A program made the translations under genes and the position numbers. Below are positions 7,931 through 13,202 of a stretch of 15,741 nucleotides of DNA, piece by piece (position 1 is the first letter of the stretch; each line of letters starts with the position of its first letter). Origin of the DNA: DAINRZ01 sp964634885 (GTDB lineage: Bacteria; Bacteroidota; Ignavibacteria; Kapaibacteriales; UBA2268); assembly GCA_964634885.1 (NCBI GenBank), contig CAZWLN010000080.1, forward strand, positions 1 to 15,741. The letters run 5' to 3'. The notes beneath the pieces were generated by a model. The model was not told where the DNA came from. It did no database searches and saw only the letters and a list, made by a program, of their open reading frames with translations.

Positions 7931-8312
7931 TTTCTTTTAACACCACGCTAACATTAACATCATTCAATTCATCTTTGGGCTGATCAGAGTAGCCGTAATT
8001 CTTTTTGAGGAGAAACATGCACATGGGCTGCGATTTGCCGCTGAGGCCGTATTTCACCAGCCTGATCTCCAGTATTTCAGCGATAAAGGCAGACAGTTCC
8101 CGGAACCAGTCCTCTTCGACGAAAGGCTCCGTATTCCTGAGGAAACAGGCCTCCGAATAGCCCCTGTCGTGATAGAGTTCTTTCATGAATATCACCGACT
8201 TGTCGGAACCGGCTTTCTCAAGCATCACCTGAAGCTCTGCTTTAACGAATTCTGCCGTCCAGGGTTCCGGACTGTTTTCCTTTTCAGGTTCCCGCCTGCT
8301 CTTAGCTGCCAT
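7920..8312 (-). CDS. terS: Terminase small subunit
   Basis: The product is 130 aa, helical, and placed directly before the large terminase with an 11-bp overlap. The segment FLLKKNYGYSD (100-110) resembles the C-terminal signature seen in many small terminase proteins (FxLKNxxGYxDK). It should recognise the packaging site and recruit the ATPase. No strong ribosome binding site precedes the ATG at 8312. The gene starts beside an AT-rich divergent intergenic region shared with the DUF523 gene. A weak minus-strand promoter there (TTGCCC, 16-bp spacer, CATAAC) is conceivable, since transcription from the lysis side must otherwise cross the antisense of the DUF523 gene. Confidence 0.75.
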   Translation of the reverse strand: MAAKSRREPEKENSPEPWTAEFVKAELQVMLEKAGSDKSVIFMKELYHDRGYSEACFLRNTEPFVEEDWFRELSAFIAEILEIRLVKYGLSGKSQPMCMFLLKKNYGYSDQPKDELNDVNVSVVLKEIEE

Positions 8313-8434
8313 AAATAATTATCACTTGCATAATTAAAAAAATCGGTTTATAATTGTAATTGTGTTATGCTGCCGTAAGGGACAAGGGCAAACCCGTAGC
8401 AGCAGCAGTGTTGCAGTTACTAATTGGTACAATT
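8313..8434. promoter_or_regulatory. AT-rich divergent intergenic region (terS / DUF523)
   Basis: This 122-bp spacer separates the divergently transcribed small terminase and DUF523 genes. The half nearest terS is AT-rich and holds the plus-strand promoter listed separately. The other half would be the 5' leader of the DUF523 mRNA, about 75 nt long, with a purine-rich stretch and a GCAGCAGCAG run. No ribosome binding site is evident in front of either gene. Confidence 0.5.
8326..8354 (+). promoter_or_regulatory. Candidate sigma-70-type promoter of the DUF523 gene
   Basis: TTGCAT (8326-8331) and a perfect TATAAT (8349-8354) are separated by 17 bp, pointing toward the DUF523 gene. Transcription would begin near 8361, leaving a leader of about 75 nt before the ATG at 8435. 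The -35 element matches consensus only in its TTG. The host group may use a different -35/-7 consensus, so the call is moderate. Confidence 0.45.
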
Positions 8435-8848
8435 ATGATATACCTGGTCTCATCTTGTTTACTTGGCGAGATATGCCGCTGGCACGGCAGGCCGTCTCCC
8501 ATACCTGCAATGGTCAGGGCCATCGCCTCCAACCGGCAATCGACAGGCGACAGGATCGTATCCGTATGCCCGGAGATGCTCGGCGGATTGCCGGTACCGC
8601 GCCCGCCGGTCAAGACCCGCAGAGGGAGGGTGTTCGAGACCTGCCCCGACAAAGCCCAAAGGAAATTTGTAACAGGCAGGGAAGTAACCGAACAATTCCG
8701 GCTGGGTGCCGAGAAGACCCTGGAAATTGCCCGCAGGGAGAAAGCCGACAAATGCATACTCTGCAAATTCAGCCCTTCATGCGACCGCAACGGCATTACC
8801 GGCAGGCTGCTGATTGAAAACGGCTTCGAGGTCGTCAACTTGTTTTAA
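8435..8848 (+). CDS. DUF523 / TudS-family protein (possible Fe-S desulfidase)
   Basis: The product is 137 aa from the ATG at 8435; an in-frame TTG at 8360 would add 25 residues absent from the family. The family hallmarks are visible: VSSCLLG at 5-11 (C8) and C14, VCPEMLGGLPVPRPP at 44-58 (C45, E47), VTGREVTEQFRLGAEK at 79-94, and FSPSC at 112-116 (S113, C116). A characterised member, thiouracil desulfidase TudS, uses three cysteines to hold a [4Fe-4S] cluster whose open iron takes sulfur from 2-thiouracil. C8, C45 and C116 are the likely ligands here. Two extra cysteines (C107, C110) lie just before the last motif. The usual SPSCG is SPSCDRNG here. It is the only plus-strand gene in the phage block, has a candidate promoter, and overlaps the ParB-PAPS reductase gene tail to tail by 14 bp. 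It behaves like a moron gene. The family call is firm; the substrate is unknown. Confidence 0.85.
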   Translation: MIYLVSSCLLGEICRWHGRPSPIPAMVRAIASNRQSTGDRIVSVCPEMLGGLPVPRPPVKTRRGRVFETCPDKAQRKFVTGREVTEQFRLGAEKTLEIARREKADKCILCKFSPSCDRNGITGRLLIENGFEVVNLF

Positions 8849-10058
8849 TCCCGAAATACTTGAACATATCGATGAAATAATGGTCTCCTTTATGCTTAGG
8901 GAAATGGAGCCTGCCACACATGTCCCTCAGCGCCTCCCAAAGGAAGGGATAGGCTTTTTTCATGGCCTCCCACTGTGTTTTCTTCTGGAAGGGACAGAAC
9001 CAGCAGGCAGTCCTGTCAAATCCCGCAGCGTAACCGGGCCAGAGAGGCACCCCGGCAATTTCCCTGTTGTAAGTTTCTTTGTCCAGGTCGAAAATCGGAT
9101 TGTAAATCTGCTTGCCGTCGAGCACCTGGAATTTGTCGCTGTGGCTAAGCCTCGTTTTCTGCGACTTCCGGCCTCCACGGATGATGAGTACCTCCAGTCC
9201 CCTGGCTTTCAGTTCGTTGACGTACCTGTCAACGGTGTCAACGATGAACTTATGCTGGCAGTCCCGGTATATGCTGTCGGGGAAGCACTCTTTTTCCATA
9301 TAATACTGCAGTATGTGCTGCTTAGGAGTCAGTATCCTGAGCGGGACACCGTGATTCTTACAGAAACTTATGACATGGTATGTTACACTCGGGAATTCGG
9401 CTCCTGTTTCCACATAGACGGCCTCAAACTGCTTGCCCCTGAGATAGGGAAGAGTCTTCAGCATTGCAAGAGAGCTGTCTCTGCCGCCACTGAACTCGAT
9501 GATGAAATAGTTGAACCGGTCGAGAAACTGCATTTCATCGGCGCCGATTGCAATTTTCTCCTGCTCTTCGGGCGAGAGTGCCTTCTCTTCGGGTTTCACC
9601 CTCATGAAGTCAGCCAGATAGCCTTCGATGGTGATGTCGCCGAAGTCAACACCCGACAACTCGGACATATCCACTTCGAAGCCCTTTTCATTGGCAAATT
9701 CATACAGTCCCTTGTATGTCATCCGTGCATATTTACCGTTGATGATCAGCAGCTTCTTCTTTGCTTCTCTTTTGTCCTTTGCAGCGATGAAATCTGTCGG
9801 TATCTCAGGAATAGCGAATCCTTCGTCCCGGAGGGAAGTGAGCGCTTTGAGCCTTTGGTGGCCGTCTGCCGTCCAGATTTTTCCCCTGCTGTCTTTCCAG
9901 GCAGCAATTGTAGTAAGAAGGCCGTTGTTGACAAGGCTTTCCTTCAGGTGATTGAAATTGTCTTCGGTCGAATCTTTGAGATTGCCCTGCAATTCGTTGA
10001 ATTGGTCAAGGCGGCAGAGCGAACGCCCAATGATGGCAATATTTATAGATTTTTCCAT
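8835..10058 (-). CDS. ParB/Srx-like domain fused to PAPS-reductase (PP-loop) domain
   Basis: The product is 407 aa from the ATG at 10058, which has AGGA 5-6 nt upstream; a longer start at 10127 adds an unrelated tail. Residues 1-150 are a ParB-type domain with the signature TADGHQRL (63-70) and the following KKKLLIINGKY segment. Residues 180-407 are a PAPS-reductase/ATP-pyrophosphatase domain: PP-loop SGGRDSS (190-196), TGAEFP (218-223), RDCQHKF (C267), RGGRKSQKTR (294-303) and ACWFCPF (C352, C355), the last being a metal or Fe-S-binding type motif seen in DndC-like and phage relatives. The ECGLH redox motif of true CysH is absent, so sulfate assimilation is unlikely. The domain pair corresponds to the separately encoded IbrB (ParB-like) and IbrA (PAPS reductase-like) proteins. 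It may modify DNA or a nucleotide, or regulate gene expression; function is not established. It lies between the tail-fibre and terminase genes. Confidence 0.85.
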   Translation of the reverse strand: MEKSINIAIIGRSLCRLDQFNELQGNLKDSTEDNFNHLKESLVNNGLLTTIAAWKDSRGKIWTADGHQRLKALTSLRDEGFAIPEIPTDFIAAKDKREAKKKLLIINGKYARMTYKGLYEFANEKGFEVDMSELSGVDFGDITIEGYLADFMRVKPEEKALSPEEQEKIAIGADEMQFLDRFNYFIIEFSGGRDSSLAMLKTLPYLRGKQFEAVYVETGAEFPSVTYHVISFCKNHGVPLRILTPKQHILQYYMEKECFPDSIYRDCQHKFIVDTVDRYVNELKARGLEVLIIRGGRKSQKTRLSHSDKFQVLDGKQIYNPIFDLDKETYNREIAGVPLWPGYAAGFDRTACWFCPFQKKTQWEAMKKAYPFLWEALRDMCGRLHFPKHKGDHYFIDMFKYFGIKTS

Positions 10059-10172
10059 GTTTTCCTGTTTAATAAATAGAATATTGATTAAATTATCCGT
10101 GAACCTTTGCTCCGGCTGCACTGCCACAGGCCACTGTAAGCAAGCCGCTAATAAATGAATCGAATAAAGCCC
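10059..10172. other. Spacer between fibre and ParB-PAPS reductase genes
   Basis: This 114-bp gap holds the AGGA ribosome binding site of the ParB-PAPS reductase gene at its left end. I see no convincing terminator or promoter in it. Confidence 0.4.
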
Positions 10173-11519
10173 TCAGGTATTCAATGATTCACCAAGGTAA
10201 AACAAGTGAATATAGCCGCCGGTTATGCGTTGTGTTGTACCGTTGGGCAGTTGTGCGTTAATCTTTATCCACCTTTGGGCCAGGTCCAGATATGTTACTT
10301 TAATAATACCCGAGCCCTGGAGGCTTGAGTTTATCACTTTCGACTGGAGCTGTGCAATTCTTTCATAGTTTACACTGCTGTCCACCTGCATTCCGTCAGA
10401 AATACTCGCGGCATACAATGTCTGCTGAGCGTCAACATTGGCCGTAACACCATATTCGTCGAGTTCTTCAACTGCACAAAAAATGTCGAAATGGTAAATA
10501 CCGGAAACAGGCAGCTCTGACGCAACTATTACATATTCGTTAGCTGCAAGCTCACCGAAAGTAAAGCACTTTGCCCAGGACTGTTTCGTATAGCATAGCA
10601 ACTGCCAGGCTTCCCCACTGTTGTCGTAGGCAAAGAGGGCTCTTTGAACAAAATTGATATCCTGTCCGTTACCTGTGAGCAAAGGCCTGAAGTAATCATC
10701 GCTTTCCGCGGCATCGTTCCTGAGATTGACCCAGCAATTCTTGTTACAGACATAGAGGAAATTGAGTCCGTGGACTGCTGTCCAGTCATCTTCGGACATT
10801 GGCCTTGAAGTGCCGATGGATATGAGGCTGCCCATTGCACCTTCGACAGCCGCATCCTCCCTGTATATGATATTGGTGAAGGAACTGCTCACAGGCTTCA
10901 GCTTTGAAGAAGCAACCGAGAATGTTCTCTCATCCATACGCTGCGGCGGATCGTTTATTAATTCATTGGCCCAGCCCAGTCCCTGGTGGATGACACTGGT
11001 CCAGACAACTTCGACGTTCAGTTGTTCGTCGGCGCCGCTCCCGTCGATAGTCTTTTTCATATACTGGCCGACCGTCAGTTTGTCGTCAAGATAGGCAGAC
11101 GAGCTGTCGGCAGAGCTGACGCGGCATTTGCCGAGGCCTGAAACGACAAGGCTCTCGTCGGCGCCGGCGTTATGGACAGCCAGGCCTATGTTATCTCCTG
11201 CTTCCATTTTCGACGAGAGCTTCGAGGGGGCGCTGTCGCTGTCGGAGACGGCAACATTGCACTTGCTGCCGATCTCCAGCTTTTCGTCGGCTCCCTGGCC
11301 GAGGATTGACAGTTCGATGCTCTCGCCTGCTGCCAGCTTGTTAATGAGTTTGCCTTCGGACTGGTCGCTGTCGCTGACTTTGACCTTGACATCGACAATC
11401 ATCCCCTGCAGTTCCGGCGCCAATTCTTCATAGCGTACGGGGCCGGCCAGGTCCTCGGCGCCTTGCGTACCGGCGTCGTCGCTTACGTACAATTTCTTGA
11501 TATATGTTGCTTCGCTCAT
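10173..11519 (-). CDS. Phage tail fibre/appendage protein with three internal repeats
   Basis: The product is 448 aa. Three imperfect repeats of about 40 residues lie at roughly 46-85, 88-130 and 132-171. Each follows the pattern 'V-S-x-D-S ... KL-x-AG-x-x-I-x-L ... GADE-x-L-x-I' (for example KLAAGESIEL, KMEAGDNIGL, and the GADEKLEI / GADESLVV / GADEQLNV ends). This type of repeat is common in fibre, appendage and decoration-like proteins of many phages, often in short tandem runs. The C-terminal 270 residues are beta-rich with several tryptophans (SWAKCF, EAWQLL) and no recognised catalytic motif; they may bind the host surface. The gene stands between the holin and ParB-PAPS reductase genes, away from the rest of the tail genes. 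The ATG at 11519 has only a weak ribosome binding site. Confidence 0.65.
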   Translation of the reverse strand: MSEATYIKKLYVSDDAGTQGAEDLAGPVRYEELAPELQGMIVDVKVKVSDSDQSEGKLINKLAAGESIELSILGQGADEKLEIGSKCNVAVSDSDSAPSKLSSKMEAGDNIGLAVHNAGADESLVVSGLGKCRVSSADSSSAYLDDKLTVGQYMKKTIDGSGADEQLNVEVVWTSVIHQGLGWANELINDPPQRMDERTFSVASSKLKPVSSSFTNIIYREDAAVEGAMGSLISIGTSRPMSEDDWTAVHGLNFLYVCNKNCWVNLRNDAAESDDYFRPLLTGNGQDINFVQRALFAYDNSGEAWQLLCYTKQSWAKCFTFGELAANEYVIVASELPVSGIYHFDIFCAVEELDEYGVTANVDAQQTLYAASISDGMQVDSSVNYERIAQLQSKVINSSLQGSGIIKVTYLDLAQRWIKINAQLPNGTTQRITGGYIHLFYLGESLNT

Positions 11520-11542
11520 TTTCCAATTCTCTATTAAAAGGA

Positions 11543-11606
11543 GGCGGGCAGTCGTTACGTGCAGGTCACAGATCGGATTCCGGTGGTCGGTTGATTTTTG
11601 CCCGCC
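11543..11606. repeat. Long-range inverted repeat in fibre leader
   Basis: GGCGGGCA (11543-11550) and TGCCCGCC (11599-11606) are perfect 8-bp arms separated by 48 nt, inside the 186-bp gap between the holin and fibre genes. On the minus strand the transcript could fold in the leader of the fibre gene. A regulatory or attenuation role is possible but unsupported beyond the pairing. Confidence 0.3.
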
Positions 11607-11705
11607 CTTTATTGTTAATTGAGGTATTTGTTAATTGGTTATACGGTTTGCTTCACACAGCGGCTTACCAGGCCCGGCATGGGTGTGCATCCGCTATTGC
11701 CTGTT

Positions 11706-11924
11706 TCAGCTTTGCTTCTTGTCCTGCTTGTTAGTGTAGTAATCGACGAGGAAGCTGACAATGGCGATTACGGCAAGGATGAGCGACCCCCAGTCGGTAG
11801 AAGATGTAACTTCCGAAACCACCGAATCCGTCGGCACTCCCCCGAAATATGCCAGTGCAGCCAAAGCGGCAATCAGCGCAGACTTTACAAATCCGAACAA
11901 AGTTGTTTTACTGTCGTTATTCAT
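11706..11924 (-). CDS. Holin-like small membrane protein
   Basis: The product is 72 aa with two probable membrane segments (about 10-28, FVKSALIAALAALAYFGG, and 46-63, GSLILAVIAIVSFLVDYY), a short polar linker, and a charged C-terminal tail (TNKQDKKQS). This is the architecture of a class II holin, which permeabilises the inner membrane so that the endolysin reaches the cell wall. The ATG at 11924 has GGGAG about 9 nt upstream. It follows the CHAP endolysin gene by 35 bp, forming a lysis cassette. The family is inferred from topology and context. Confidence 0.75.
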   Translation of the reverse strand: MNNDSKTTLFGFVKSALIAALAALAYFGGVPTDSVVSEVTSSTDWGSLILAVIAIVSFLVDYYTNKQDKKQS

Positions 11925-11959
11925 AGTTTTTACTCCCGGAAAATTAATTTAATATTGCT

Positions 11960-12448
11960 TCAGAACATGGCCGGGTATATGAACCCCATACGCCCCGGCT
12001 CGTCGATCCTGTGAATTCTCGAAATAACCCCATTCCTGACATTGCCTTCGACCGAGCAGAAGAAGCTTTCCTCGGCGTGCGTAACAGCAGCGGCAGTGTG
12101 GCCCCTTGTCCCTTCGTAACGCCAGACGACGGCGGCTCCCGGTTCAGGCCGGCTTCCGGTGCGGAATATCCCCGATTTGGAAAAATTCCTGAAGGTTCGC
12201 TGGCTGTTGCCGGAACACAGCCTGCCGAGCAACTTCTGTATATCCTTTCGACCGGGGTATAGATTATGGTATGCTTCGCGCCATACCATTTCCATGAAGA
12301 AGGCGCACCAGTTTGCACTGTTGTACCAGCCTGCCGTTTTCATTGCCTTTTCGAAAAGCTTGTCAACCCACCCCCTGTTGTCGGGAATCTCTTTCACGCC
12401 TAAGTATTTGCGTGCAGTTTCGATAATTGCGTTTTGGATGTCATTCAT
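11960..12448 (-). CDS. CHAP-domain endolysin (cell-wall amidase/endopeptidase)
   Basis: The product is 162 aa with no signal peptide, so it probably needs the holin for export. The N-terminal IIETARKYLGVKEIPDNRG (8-26) is typical of phage CHAP/NlpC-like lysins. The probable nucleophile is C48 in NWCAFFMEMVW, the histidine is H117 in RGHTAAAV, and the third polar residue lies in VEGN (E134/N136). The enzyme would cleave peptidoglycan peptide or amide bonds at lysis. It overlaps the upstream membrane/coiled-coil gene by 8 bp and precedes the holin gene. The ATG at 12448 has only a weak ribosome binding site, consistent with coupling. A tail-associated lysin is less likely because of the small size and lysis-cassette setting. 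Confidence 0.85.
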   Translation of the reverse strand: MNDIQNAIIETARKYLGVKEIPDNRGWVDKLFEKAMKTAGWYNSANWCAFFMEMVWREAYHNLYPGRKDIQKLLGRLCSGNSQRTFRNFSKSGIFRTGSRPEPGAAVVWRYEGTRGHTAAAVTHAEESFFCSVEGNVRNGVISRIHRIDEPGRMGFIYPAMF

Positions 12449-12764
12449 AGAGTTTCAATAAAAAGTTTTCGATCTTTTGTTCTAAGGTTTCGATCTTCGA
12501 TTCAATCTTTGCCAGCAGGGACCTGATTGTTCCCAGTTCCTGTTCCAGTTTTGTAATTCGTATGTCCTGGTTGTGGCAATATTCGAGATTCTTCACCCGC
12601 CGCTCCGACTGTTCCCTGTTGCCGGCGTTCAGCCTCGCAGCGATGGCCTGTATCCAGCCTGCAATGTCGCGTACAATTTTGATCAGCAGGTAGAGGCAGA
12701 GAATCACGAACAGGGAACTGTTGAGTATCCCGCCGTCTGTAATTGTCTTTAATATCGTTTCCAT
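12441..12764 (-). CDS. Membrane-anchored coiled-coil protein of the lysis cassette
   Basis: The product is 107 aa from the ATG at 12764, chosen because GGAGAGAG precedes it directly; a TTG at 12782 would only add six residues. One membrane segment (about 13-31, ILNSSLFVILCLYLLIKIV) is followed by a charged helix and a long coiled coil (50-105, with heptads such as ITKLEQELGTIRSLLAKIE). A single N-terminal anchor plus periplasmic coiled coil is the plan of an i-spanin or of some haemolysin XhlA-like holin accessory proteins. It is the first gene of the minus-strand operon visible here. I cannot choose between these roles. Confidence 0.6.
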   Translation of the reverse strand: METILKTITDGGILNSSLFVILCLYLLIKIVRDIAGWIQAIAARLNAGNREQSERRVKNLEYCHNQDIRITKLEQELGTIRSLLAKIESKIETLEQKIENFLLKLYE

Positions 12765-12863
12765 CTCTCTCCGCCATTTCAAAAATCAAACACAACGCAA
12801 AACTATTGCTTCTTCGCGACTAGTTTTTCACGGTAATGCAACGGGATTTTAACAACAGGATTC

Positions 12864-12893
12864 AATATTTTCTGAGATGGAGTCCAACGTCAA
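12864..12893 (-). promoter_or_regulatory. Candidate promoter for the lysis/late operon
   Basis: Read on the minus strand, TTGACG (plus-strand 12888-12893) is followed after 18 bp by AATATT (12864-12869). The -35 matches five of six sigma-70 positions and the -10 four of six. It lies about 100 bp upstream of the first minus-strand gene. The call is weak and taxon-dependent. Confidence 0.25.
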
Positions 12894-12914
12894 AACAAAA
12901 GACCTGAATTTATT

Positions 12915-12947
12915 AGCTGGAGTCCACCTCCAAGGTGGACTCCAGCT
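12915..12947 (+). repeat. 33-bp perfect hairpin (terminator-like), upstream copy
   Basis: Two 15-nt arms, AGCTGGAGTCCACCT and AGGTGGACTCCAGCT, enclose a CCA loop and are followed on the plus strand by TTTTCGTTTTT. This has the form of a plus-strand intrinsic terminator, yet no plus-strand gene precedes it in the window. It is nearly the same as the hairpin after the T9SS gene (15641-15673), differing mainly by compensated arm changes. Confidence 0.8.
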
Positions 12948-12958
12948 TTTTCGTTTTT

Positions 12959-13100
12959 GAGACAGGTCTTAGACCTGTCTCTACATATTTTTAATTGAGA
13001 CAGGTCTTAGACCTGTCTCTACATATTTTTAATTGAGACAGGTCTGAGACCTGTCTCTACAATTTCGTTTTTGAGACAGGTCTGAGACCTGTCTCTACAA
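12959..13100. repeat. Tandem array of four 38-bp units with 23-bp palindromes
   Basis: The palindrome with arms GAGACAGGTCT and AGACCTGTCTC around a single T or G starts at 12959, 12997, 13035 and 13073, exactly 38 bp apart. Each copy is followed by TACA and an AT-rich linker: TACATATTTTTAATT after the first two, TACAATTTCGTTTTT after the third. The centre base is T in the first two copies and G in the last two. The extended palindrome resembles REP-like elements (GTAGAGAC...GTCTCTAC type) frequent in Bacteroidota and cyanobacteria. The function is unknown. Confidence 0.85.
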
Positions 13101-13127
13101 TTTATATTACATTATTTTAGAAAAATG

Positions 13128-13147
13128 TGAAACCAAATCGGGTTTCA
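13128..13147. repeat. Short hairpin upstream of the T9SS gene
   Basis: TGAAACC (13128-13134) and GGTTTCA (13141-13147) form 7-bp arms around a 6-nt loop, about 55 bp before the start codon. It could be an operator or leader hairpin. The evidence is only the pairing. Confidence 0.3.
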
Positions 13148-13202
13148 ATTGTTATTACCTTAAAGATTATCACGGAATATGAATATGTTTTCAGGTGAGA
13201 CT

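Larger units (their letters stand above)
12765..13202. other. Long intergenic region with palindromes, phage/host boundary
   Basis: These 438 bp have no supportable gene. From left to right they hold a candidate minus-strand promoter (12864-12893), a degenerate half hairpin, AGATGGAGTCCAA (12875-12887), a 33-bp hairpin (12915-12947), four 23-bp palindromes at 38-bp spacing (12959-13095), a 7-bp-arm hairpin (13128-13147), and the ribosome binding site of the T9SS gene. Phage late genes end on the left and a host-type gene starts on the right, so a prophage boundary could lie here, but I see no attachment-site core. Confidence 0.55.

Noticed and set aside
6656..7951. 431-codon plus-strand open frame opposite the large terminase gene
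   Set aside because: The minus strand carries all terminase motifs. The plus-strand frame is a by-product of its codon use.
8360..8434. Longer DUF523 protein starting at TTG 8360
   Set aside because: The extra 25 residues do not fit the family N-terminus, which begins just before the SCLLG motif, and the start would fall at the predicted transcription start.
8909..8926. CysH-like ECGLH redox motif in the PAPS-reductase domain (MCGRLH, 380-385)
   Set aside because: Spacing and neighbours do not match the catalytic ECGLH motif; resemblance is probably accidental.
8814..10079. 421-codon plus-strand open frame opposite the ParB-PAPS reductase gene
   Set aside because: The minus-strand frame has conserved motifs and a ribosome binding site; the plus-strand frame has no recognisable domain and is a shadow.
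12502..12795. 97-codon minus-strand frame overlapping the coiled-coil membrane gene
   Set aside because: It is an alternative frame without hydrophobic or heptad pattern; the other frame has the membrane segment, the coiled coil and the ribosome binding site.
12959..13100. Possible CRISPR array (regular short repeats)
   Set aside because: The repeat is a near-perfect palindrome of 23 bp, the 'spacers' are only 15 bp, two of them are identical, and no cas genes are near. It is a tandem palindrome array.
13179..13202. Upstream ATG start for the T9SS protein
   Set aside because: It lacks a ribosome binding site, while AGGTGAG lies just before the ATG at 13203, which also gives a better signal peptide.
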